Shown here: one piece after another, positions 1 through 5,152 of the stretch
Layout: every line of letters begins with the position of its first letter
Numbering within the stretch: position 1 is the stretch's first letter
Assembly (NCBI GenBank): GCA_937873285.1
Contig: CALMNV010000121.1
Location: forward strand, 1 to 5,586
Source: an uncultured Intrasporangium sp.
GTDB taxonomy: Bacteria; Actinomycetota; Actinomycetes; Actinomycetales; Dermatophilaceae
Reading direction: 5' to 3'
DNA: 5,586 bases
The notes under the pieces: generated by a model
Database searches by the model: none
Told to the model about the DNA's origin: nothing
What the model saw: the letters and a program-made list of their open reading frames with translations, nothing else
Made by a program: the position numbers and the translations under genes

Positions 1-2
1 CG

Positions 3-194
3 GTGCTGCCCCCCCCGGCCGCCGCCGCGGTCGCCATCGTCTCCCGGTTCGTCGTCACCGTCATCGACGTCGTCGCGGCCCTTGCGGGGTGGCTCTACGC
101 GCGCCGACATCACCTCACTGGCGCGACCGGCGGCCACCCGACGCTGCAGCCGAGTGGCAGCGGCGGCGAGCCGCGGGAGCCGCGCGACCCCTGA
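3..194 (+). CDS. C-terminal end of a membrane protein, possibly UPF0104 / LPG-synthase-like family (partial, 5' end outside window)
   Basis: The frame is open from the left edge and stops with TGA at 192-194, so only the last 63 residues are present; the GTG at 3-5 is probably internal, not the true start. The visible part is one hydrophobic segment (about residues 5-33, with the stretch AIVSRFVVTVIDVV) followed by arginines and a hydrophilic Gly/Pro/Glu tail, consistent with a final transmembrane helix and a cytoplasmic tail. The pattern of an Ala-rich start, a Ser-Arg inside the helix and a following Asp resembles the last helix of actinobacterial UPF0104 proteins (lysylphosphatidylglycerol synthase transmembrane region), which translocate or modify lipids. 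That family call is a resemblance seen by eye over a short stretch; any polytopic membrane protein could end this way. It converges on the DUF3105 gene. Confidence 0.5.
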   Translation: MLPPPAAAAVAIVSRFVVTVIDVVAALAGWLYARRHHLTGATGGHPTLQPSGSGGEPREPRDP

Positions 195-241
195 CCGCAG
201 GCAGCCGGCCCTCGCGCTCGAAGGCCGCGGGCAGGGTCAGG
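190..241. terminator. Possible two-stem hairpin in the convergent gap
   Basis: CCTGACC (190-196) pairs with GGTCAGG (235-241), enclosing an inner CGGCC (206-210) / GGCCG (223-227) stem. The structure starts over the stop codon of the upstream fragment and lies between two convergent genes, where a bidirectional terminator would be expected. There is no T-tract on either side, the loops are large, and such GC-rich inverted repeats arise easily by chance at this base composition, so this is weak support. Confidence 0.25.
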
Positions 242-318
242 CGCTGCGGCGGGTCGGCTGCGCGGGCGGGTCGGCTGCGCGGGCGGGTCGGCTGCGCGGG
301 CGGGTCAGGCGGCGCCTG
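234..318. repeat. 17-bp tandem repeat array overlapping the DUF3105 stop codon
   Basis: The unit GGGTCGGCTGCGCGGGC occurs as three perfect copies at 251-267, 268-284 and 285-301. The same 17-bp phase continues outward as degenerate copies on both sides, each beginning GGGTCAGGCG: 234-250 and 302-318. The rightmost degenerate copy contains the stop codon (complement of 305-307) and last codons of the minus-strand DUF3105 gene. The unit length is not a multiple of three and the perfect copies lie outside any supported gene, so copy-number change would alter the 3' untranslated region rather than a protein. It looks like a slippage-prone minisatellite. Confidence 0.85.
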
Positions 319-1048
319 GCTCGGGGGCGGCCGACCACGGGTTGGCCTTGACGAAGCTCTCCACCGCTGCGGCGCTCAGGCCGCTGCACAGCTGGCGCTT
401 GCCGGCCTGGTCGGAGATCTTTCCGGTCGCCTGGTCGACCTTGGCGAACCAGTGGGTCAGGGCATACTTCTTGCCGGCCGGGAACGCGCCGCGGGACGTG
501 TCCCACGGCGTGATGATGAACTTGTTGGCCGCCTCCGGCATTGCGTTGACCTGCTTGGCCAGCGCGTCGAAGGTGGCCGCCTCGGACTTCTCGACGGAGG
601 GGTCGTACCACAGGATCGTGTAGCCGTGCTCGAGGTTGTGCACCAGGGACTCCACGCTGGGAGCATCAGCCGTGGTGTAGACGCGGCGCTCGCTGAGGGC
701 TGGGGTCGACAGGTGGGGGCCGCTCGAGGGCGGGATGGTCGGATAGGTGGCCTTGGTCTGGTCCGGCTTGTTCGACCCGGGACCGAAGTGGTCGCTGCCC
801 CCGGATGCGGGGTCGGTGATCACCGGGTCGCAGCCAGCGCTGGCCGCGGTGCCGGACGCCCGGTCGAGAGCCGCCTGCCTCTGGTTGCGGTCGTTGACGA
901 TGGCCCAGGCGACGCCGCCGGCGATGGCGAGGGCGACGAAGGCGCTCGCGAGGACGAGGGCCACGAGCCGGCGGCGCTCAGCAGCCTTCTGTCTGGCCTG
1001 CATCTCGGCCAAGCGCTCGCGTCGGGCTCGGGTGCTCTCGCGGGCCAT
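305..1048 (-). CDS. DUF3105 domain membrane-anchored protein
   Basis: The product is 247 residues, of unknown biochemical function. Residues 1-27 are highly charged (Arg, Glu, Lys, likely a cytoplasmic helix), residues 28-51 form one transmembrane helix, and the rest should be outside the membrane. The outer part carries DUF3105 hallmarks: YPTIPPSSGPH (102-112), the signature LVHNLEHGYTILWYDP (135-150) with His137, Glu140 and His141, and KFIITPWD (176-183). Only two cysteines (73 and 221) are present, both outside, so a disulfide is possible. I chose the ATG at 1046-1048 because GAGGA (complement of 1051-1055) precedes it, although only 2 bases separate them, and because related proteins begin with this kind of charged segment. 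An in-frame ATG at 1123 would add 25 Pro-rich residues without a ribosome binding site. It is divergent from the glycosylase gene. Family certain; function unknown. Confidence 0.9.
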   Translation of the reverse strand: MARESTRARRERLAEMQARQKAAERRRLVALVLASAFVALAIAGGVAWAIVNDRNQRQAALDRASGTAASAGCDPVITDPASGGSDHFGPGSNKPDQTKATYPTIPPSSGPHLSTPALSERRVYTTADAPSVESLVHNLEHGYTILWYDPSVEKSEAATFDALAKQVNAMPEAANKFIITPWDTSRGAFPAGKKYALTHWFAKVDQATGKISDQAGKRQLCSGLSAAAVESFVKANPWSAAPEPGAA

Positions 1049-1125
1049 GGTCCTCGTTTCGTTCGGCGTCTGTGGCGGTGGCGGTGGGCGCTGCGGCGGG
1101 GAGCGCACCGGCGACGATGGCATCG

Positions 1126-1140
1126 AGTCTAGGCGAGACT
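1126..1140. promoter_or_regulatory. Small inverted repeat overlapping a -10-like element in the divergent gap
   Basis: AGTCT (1126-1130) and AGACT (1136-1140) are exact reverse complements separated by five bases. Read on the minus strand, the left arm plus one base gives TAGACT (1131-1126), which fits the actinobacterial -10 pattern TANNNT and would start transcription near 1119, upstream of the chosen DUF3105 start and downstream of the alternative one. No good -35 element is visible. This could be a small operator between divergent genes or chance. Confidence 0.25.
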
Positions 1141-1146
1141 GGGGAC

Positions 1147-2076
1147 ATGCCCGAGGCCCGCACCCGCCTGTGGCGCACCGAGCGCCGGGTGTCGCTGGCC
1201 GCCCAGCTCGGCGTCTTCCGCCGTGGCCCGGCGGACCCGACGTCGCTGTGGACCGCGGGGGGCGGCTTCGTGCGCGCCGCCCAGACGCCCGACGGGCCGG
1301 GGACGCTCCAGCTCGTATGCCGCGCCGCCGGCGGAGCGGTGGAGGCCGCGGCGTGGGGGCCCGGCGGCGACTGGCTGCTCGACGGTGTGCCGGCCCTGCT
1401 CGGTGCCGGCGACGATCTGCATGGCTTCGTGCCGCACCACGAGCCGGTCGCGGACGCGTGGCGGCGCTTTGCGGGCTGGCGGGTGCCCCGGTCGCGGCTC
1501 GTGCTCGACGTCCTCGTCCCGGCCATCATCGAGCAGAAGGTGACGGGGCAGGAGGCCTTCGCCGGCTACCGGCGGCTGGTGCGGCGCTTCGGCTCGCCGG
1601 CGCCGGGGCCCTTCGGGCAGCAGGGCCTGCTCGTGCCGCCGGTGGCTGCCGACTGGGCCGCCGTCCCGTCCTGGGCGTTCCTGCAGGCGTCGGTCGACGG
1701 CGCGCGCTCCCGGGCGCTCGTCGTCGCGGCCCGCTCCGCCGGCCGTCTGGAGGAGGCTGTGCACCTGGCGCCCGGGGAGGCGGTCCGCCGCATGCGAGCG
1801 CTACCCGGCATCGGGGTCTGGACGGCCGCCGAGGTCGCCCAGCGGGCGCTCGGCGACGCCGATGCGGTGAGCTTCGGCGACTACCACGTCGCCAAGGACA
1901 TCGGCTGGGCGCTCACCGGCTCGGAGGTCGACGACGCCGGCTTGGCGCAGCTGCTCCAGCCGTATGCCGGTCACCGCTACCGGGTGCAGCACCTCCTCGG
2001 GCTCGCCCGTCAGCGGCGCCCACGCCACGGGGCCCGGCTGGCGCCCCGGCGACATCTGCCCGTGCGGGGCCGATGA
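1147..2076 (+). CDS. AlkA-type DNA glycosylase (DNA-3-methyladenine glycosylase 2 family, HhH-GPD)
   Basis: The 309-residue product should excise alkylated bases such as 3-methyladenine in base excision repair. The N-terminal ~110 residues look like the AlkA-type beta domain. The HhH-GPD fold follows: a first helix with VPAIIEQKVTGQEA (124-137), equivalent to the GQQVS region of AlkA, and the helix-hairpin-helix LPGIGVWTAAE (219-229). The acidic residue expected of catalysis is Asp245 in VSFGDYHVAK, at the place of AlkA Asp238. The C-terminus PYAGHRYRVQHLL followed by an Arg/Pro-rich tail is usual for actinobacterial members. The ATG at 1147 is preferred because homologous sequence begins there; its Shine-Dalgarno match is poor (GGGG just upstream), and in-frame ATGs at 1117 and upstream would add only low-complexity residues. 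It is monofunctional by appearance, since the lysine that bifunctional HhH lyases carry is not evident. The precise lesion range cannot be read from the sequence. Confidence 0.9.
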   Translation: MPEARTRLWRTERRVSLAAQLGVFRRGPADPTSLWTAGGGFVRAAQTPDGPGTLQLVCRAAGGAVEAAAWGPGGDWLLDGVPALLGAGDDLHGFVPHHEPVADAWRRFAGWRVPRSRLVLDVLVPAIIEQKVTGQEAFAGYRRLVRRFGSPAPGPFGQQGLLVPPVAADWAAVPSWAFLQASVDGARSRALVVAARSAGRLEEAVHLAPGEAVRRMRALPGIGVWTAAEVAQRALGDADAVSFGDYHVAKDIGWALTGSEVDDAGLAQLLQPYAGHRYRVQHLLGLARQRRPRHGARLAPRRHLPVRGR

Positions 2077-2107
2077 GCGTCGGCCGCTTGCGGTTGCGTG
2101 GCCACCC

Positions 2108-2323
2108 ACCCCGTCGAGTGGCCGGTTGCGCACGCCCGGGCCGCCGGATCACCTCGTCGAGTGGTCGATTCCGCACGCCCGGGCCGCGGGATCACCTCGT
2201 CGAGTGGCCAGTTGCGCACGCCCGGGCCGCGGGATCAAACCTCGTCGAGTGGTCGATTCCGCACGCCCGGGCCGCGGGATCACCTCGTCGAGTGGCCAGT
2301 TGCGCACGCCCGGGTTGCGGGAC
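2108..2323. repeat. 43-bp tandem repeat array with two alternating subtypes (A-B-A-B-A)
   Basis: Five copies start at 2108, 2151, 2194, 2239 and 2282, with steps of 43, 43, 45 and 43 bp. Each begins ACCTCGTCGAGTGG (first copy ACCCCGTCGAGTGG), has a variable core, then CGCACGCCCGGG and, in copies 2-4, CCGCGGGATC. The core is of two types. Type A (copies 1, 3, 5) reads GTGGCCRGTTGCGCAC; type B (copies 2, 4) reads GTGGTCGATTCCGCAC. Copies 2 and 4 are identical over all 43 bases, and copies 3 and 5 match until the last ~10 bases, so the array seems to have grown by duplicating an A-B pair. An extra AA (2237-2238) ends copy 3. Each unit holds the dyad CTCGTCGAG (altered in copy 1) and the palindrome GCCCGGGC (altered in copy 5). 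It lies between two same-strand genes and is not coding: the unit length shifts the reading frame in every copy. Confidence 0.92.
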
Positions 2324-2341
2324 GGGAGGGCGGCATATCGT
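2315..2341 (+). promoter_or_regulatory. Weak candidate promoter for the hemerythrin gene
   Basis: TTGCGG (2315-2320) and TATCGT (2336-2341) are separated by 15 bp, about 85 bp before the hemerythrin start. The A/T-containing patch CATATCGTA stands out in very GC-rich surroundings. The spacing is shorter than the usual 17 bp and neither hexamer is a good match, so this is tentative. The -35-like element exists only because the last 43-bp repeat has TT where the other copies have CC. Confidence 0.2.
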
Positions 2342-2414
2342 AGGCAGTCGAGGGCGTGCCGGCGGGGCGGGGCGGGTAGAGGTCGCCTCGACCCCACATG
2401 GCCAGGAGCGAAGA

Positions 2415-2420
2415 GGGAGG
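2415..2420 (+). promoter_or_regulatory. Ribosome binding site deciding the hemerythrin start
   Basis: GGGAGG lies 4 bases before the ATG at 2425. It selects that codon over the in-frame ATG at 2398, which has no purine-rich sequence before it and would add only nine charged residues. Confidence 0.75.
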
Positions 2421-2424
2421 CGCG

Positions 2425-3006
2425 ATGAGCAGCGCTGGAAGCGATCGGGTGACGGCAGAGCAGCTGCCGGAGGGCGACGCGGTGCGGCTCCTGCTGGAGC
2501 AGCATGCCCGGGTGCGCGAGCTGTTCGCGCGCCTGCGGAGCGCCGCGGGCGTCGACCGCCAGCGGGCGTTCGACGAGCTGCGCGCCCTGCTTGCGGTGCA
2601 CGAGACGGCTGAGGAGATGGTGCTGCGACCGACCTCCGTCAAGGTCGCGGGCCGTGAGGTCGTCGACGCCCGCAACGCCGAGGAGGCGGAGGCTACCCGG
2701 ATGCTGAAGGAGCTGGAGCGGCTCGACGTCGGGTCCGCGGAGTTCGCCACGCTGCTGGCGGCCTTCGAGGGGGCCGTGACCGAGCACGCGGACAACGAGG
2801 AGCGCGAGGAGTTCCCGCGGGTGGTCGCGGCGCTCGACGCCGAGGCACGCGCCAGGATGGGCAAGCAGATCCGCGTCGCCGAGGCCATCGCCCCGACGCA
2901 CCCGCACCCGTCGACCGCGGGGTCGACCGGCGCGCAGTGGGCCGTGGGCCCCTTCGTGTCGGTAGTGGATCGCGCTCGGGACGCCCTGAAGCGGCTGGGC
3001 AGCTGA
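2425..3006 (+). CDS. Hemerythrin/HHE cation-binding domain protein
   Basis: The 193-residue, mostly helical, Glu/Arg-rich soluble protein has no signal peptide or membrane segment. It shows the HHE pattern: LLLEQHARVRELF (His27), VHETAEEMVLRP (His59, Glu63), a third helix NAEEAEATRMLKELERLD (84-101), and TEHADNEEREEFP (119-131, His121, Glu125/Glu126). These residues would form a four-helix bundle holding a di-iron or similar metal centre, used in relatives for binding oxygen or nitric oxide, iron handling or stress sensing. In the third helix the histidine often seen after two glutamates is replaced by Ala88, so the site may have fewer His ligands or a shifted Glu. A ~60-residue C-terminal extension rich in Pro, Thr and Ala follows, as in other actinobacterial members. 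It is apparently transcribed alone and converges on the FtsK gene. The family is clear; the physiological role is unknown. Confidence 0.88.
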   Translation: MSSAGSDRVTAEQLPEGDAVRLLLEQHARVRELFARLRSAAGVDRQRAFDELRALLAVHETAEEMVLRPTSVKVAGREVVDARNAEEAEATRMLKELERLDVGSAEFATLLAAFEGAVTEHADNEEREEFPRVVAALDAEARARMGKQIRVAEAIAPTHPHPSTAGSTGAQWAVGPFVSVVDRARDALKRLGS

Positions 3007-3061
3007 GGCGTGCCGGCCCTCGAGCCGTCACGGCATCGTGAAGTGGCGTGCCCGCTCGGGC

Positions 3062-4963
3062 TCACGCAGGGTCGGCAACCTGAATCGGCGTGGCCTCTCC
3101 GTCGACGATGAGCCAGCCACGACCCGGAGCCCGGGTGGCGACCGGCTCGGCACGCAGCCCGAACAGGTCGCCGTCGGCCGGAGAGGTCGGGCACAGAAGC
3201 AGGCCGGTGGCGTCGCGCGCGATCTCCGCCACGACGCCGCGGAAGGCGACGGGCCGACGGCCGACCTCCACGGCCACGGCCATCACGCCTCCCGCCGCTT
3301 GCACCAGCGTGGCCGCCTCGGCGAGCGCGCCCGCCATCGGGGAGCCGTCGAGAATGTCGGCGTCGTCGACGAGGATGGCCACGTGCGGGGTGGCTCGTCG
3401 CAGCTCGACGAACCGGGCGGCGTCGCCTGCCCCGAGACGGTGCACGGCGACGTGGCCGAGGTCGCGGCCATCAGGGCGAGGGCCGGACGAGCGGGGCGCG
3501 ACGACGATCACGGGGAGGTGCTGCTCCACGAGCCGGGCGGCGAGCGCGTGCAGGGCGGTGGAGCGCCCGCTGCGCCTGGTGCCGGCCACGAGCACCCGCC
3601 GCTGACCAGACGCTGGGTCGAAGCCGAGCGCGGTCGGCTCCTCGCCGCCGAGGCCGATCGTCAGCTGGGGTGGTGGCCCGCTCGGAAGATCGCGGAGCAG
3701 TACGCGGCGCGGCAGCGGCGTCAGCGTCCACGGCAAGGACGCCGGCGGCACCTGCGACCAGCGGGCTCGTGAGGCGGCCACTACCGACGTCGCCGAGCCC
3801 CCGAGGGTGCGCTCCTCGGAGATTGCGGCGGGTGGCGTGGACACGCTCGACCGGGCGGACGTCTCCGCTCCCTGTAGTCCGCGGTCGCCCGCAGGCTCCC
3901 CGTGCGGGGATCTCGGGACGTAGCCGATCTGCAGTTGGAGCGCCGTGGCTGGGTCGACGGCTCGCCCTGGCGGCCATGGGTTCGGCGCCGCGGACCGGTC
4001 CAGCCCTACAAGGGCGAGGTCGAGCGGGTCCGGCAGGGCCAGCACCAGCCGCCGCTGGACCAGCGGAACGAGGCGCCCCCCGGTGAGTGCCCGCCCGCCG
4101 GTGATGACGAACCGTATGCCGGCGGTCAGCCCGTCGCGCAAGAGCCGCAGCAGCCGCTCGGTCGTCCCTCCGTGGTCGAGGCGATCGAAGGCTTCCTGCA
4201 GCGCCTCCCAACCGTCCACGAGGACCACGGTGAACCGTGGAAGCGGCACCTCTGTGCCGTCGAGCTGCCGTGTCAGGCGGTCGACGGCTCGCCGCGCGTG
4301 CGCGGGATCGGCTGCGCTGGTCACGGATCCGACGTGGGGGAGGCCTCCGAGCACCGCCAACGCGCCGGGGCACCCCTCGAGGAGATGGAGGTGAGCCTGC
4401 TCCGGCGAGCACTGCTGAGCGATTCCGAGGGCCAGGGTCAGGACTGCGCTGGTGCGACCGCTGCGGGCGCCACCGGCGATGCCAAGGTGGCCGTCGGTGG
4501 CCAGGTTCCACGCCTCCTCGTCCTGACGCTGCTGGGTTGGTCGGTCGCCAAGCCCCAGAGGGATGAGCGTGCTCGGTGCGGGTGCGTGACCACCCGCTGG
4601 CGGCGCCCCGAGGTCGGACAACGGGACGTAGTGCGGAAGTGGAGGCAGCCACGGTGGCGGGACCTCTCGATGGCCTGAGGCAGCCGCCACCTCCCGGGCG
4701 GCGCGGACCAAAGCGGTCAGATCGCTCTCGGTCTCACACTCCAGTGCCGGCTCCCGCACCTCCTCCGGCGCAGATGGGTCCCGGGGTCCGGTTGCCGCCA
4801 TTCTCTCGACCACGCGCACCGCCAACCGCTCGCCATGGTCAGCCGGCGGGGATGCAGCGCTCACCTGCGCCGACTGGATCTCCACCAGCTGGTCCCCGGC
4901 TCCTCGGACGTAGCCGCGGCCCGGGAGCCGGGCGCTGATGAGGGCGGCCTCCGGGGCGTCCAG
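3062..4963 (-). CDS. FtsK/SpoIIIE (EccC-like) ATPase, 5'-truncated: tail of domain 1 plus the last two ATPase domains
   Basis: About 634 codons of a multi-domain translocase-type ATPase are present. Starting at the 4963 end: LDAPEAALISARLPGRGYV is the typical close of a first FtsK domain. A linker with PPPWLPPLPHYVPL (4661-4618) follows. The second ATPase domain has Walker A GGARSGRTS (about 4448-4474) and Walker B VVLVDGWE (about 4205-4228). The third has GTRRSGRST (about 3557-3583) and AILVDDAD, and the usual ending APGRGWLIVDGEATPIQVA. Both Walker A loops carry Arg where Lys is standard, so these two domains may bind nucleotide poorly, as degenerate domains of EccC-type proteins often do. 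Full-length relatives have an N-terminal FHA or membrane region and a complete first ATPase domain; all that is missing. The frame stays open to 5263, but beyond ~4963 it is only the antisense of the GerMN and MgtC genes. The first in-frame ATG inside the homologous part is at 4801. No ESX or type VII secretion genes are nearby. Probably a pseudogene remnant, or an assembly join. Confidence 0.8.
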   Translation of the reverse strand: MDAPEAALISARLPGRGYVRGAGDQLVEIQSAQVSAASPPADHGERLAVRVVERMAATGPRDPSAPEEVREPALECETESDLTALVRAAREVAAASGHREVPPPWLPPLPHYVPLSDLGAPPAGGHAPAPSTLIPLGLGDRPTQQRQDEEAWNLATDGHLGIAGGARSGRTSAVLTLALGIAQQCSPEQAHLHLLEGCPGALAVLGGLPHVGSVTSAADPAHARRAVDRLTRQLDGTEVPLPRFTVVLVDGWEALQEAFDRLDHGGTTERLLRLLRDGLTAGIRFVITGGRALTGGRLVPLVQRRLVLALPDPLDLALVGLDRSAAPNPWPPGRAVDPATALQLQIGYVPRSPHGEPAGDRGLQGAETSARSSVSTPPAAISEERTLGGSATSVVAASRARWSQVPPASLPWTLTPLPRRVLLRDLPSGPPPQLTIGLGGEEPTALGFDPASGQRRVLVAGTRRSGRSTALHALAARLVEQHLPVIVVAPRSSGPRPDGRDLGHVAVHRLGAGDAARFVELRRATPHVAILVDDADILDGSPMAGALAEAATLVQAAGGVMAVAVEVGRRPVAFRGVVAEIARDATGLLLCPTSPADGDLFGLRAEPVATRAPGRGWLIVDGEATPIQVADPA

Positions 4964-5143
4964 GGCGACTTCCAGCTGCAGGCGTTCGCCCAGCTCGTGC
5001 AGACGGCGACCGGCTTGTCGGGCGTGCGCGACGTGCGGTTCCGCATCGGCGGCGCGCCGATCGACGCGCCCACCGACGCCGGCGTGTCGAGTGAGCCGGT
5101 CACCCGCGACGACTACGCGTCGTTGGCACCCGCTGGCGGGTAA
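4964..5143 (+). pseudogene. C-terminal fragment of a GerMN-domain (sporulation/spore-germination-type) protein
   Basis: Only the last ~59 residues are recognisable: GDFQLQAFAQLVQTATG, then LSGVRDVRFRIGGAPIDAP and SEPVTRDDYASLAPAGG, ending at TAA 5141-5143. The order Ala-Gln-Leu-Val-x-Thr-Ala-Thr, a Val-x-x-Val-x-Phe-x-Ile strand with Gly-x-Pro, then a Thr-Arg-x-Asp-Tyr motif is that of the end of GerMN domains, found in secreted lipoproteins of actinobacteria. The signal peptide and most of the domain are absent. The + frame remains open leftward to 4835, but there it is only the antisense of the FtsK gene, so any ATG or GTG in that part is not a credible start. Codon third positions are 19/19 G or C in this frame over 4982-5038, against 14/19 in the FtsK frame, which supports + strand coding here. 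It stops 9 bases before the mgtC-like gene. Confidence 0.75.
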
Positions 5144-5152
5144 GACACCCGG

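Noticed and set aside
89..1132. Long + strand frame opposite the DUF3105 gene
   Set aside because: It is the antisense shadow of a gene with clear DUF3105 motifs; the translation is Arg/Gly/Ala-rich with no recognisable domain.
2108..2323. Possible CRISPR array
   Set aside because: There are no unique spacers: the whole 43-bp unit is conserved, including the variable core, which has only two states. No cas genes are present.
2010..2343. Small proteins encoded by the repeats (several overlapping minus-strand frames from GTG, each with a peptide like VRNWPLDEV)
   Set aside because: They arise because every repeat supplies a GTG and few stops. The 43/45-bp unit shifts the frame each time, and no ribosome binding site is seen.
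747..2612. 621-codon + strand frame running through the glycosylase gene, the repeats and the hemerythrin start
   Set aside because: It is low-complexity Arg/Ala/Gly/Pro throughout and out of frame with two well-supported genes.
3028..3041. Hairpin TCACG-GCAT-CGTGA between the hemerythrin and FtsK stop codons as a terminator
   Set aside because: The stem is only five base pairs with no T-tract. A nearby GGCGTGCC direct repeat (3007-3014, 3045-3052) is also too short to interpret.
3471..4652. 393-codon minus-strand frame within the FtsK gene
   Set aside because: It is Arg/Pro/Ala-rich and in the wrong frame relative to the Walker motifs.
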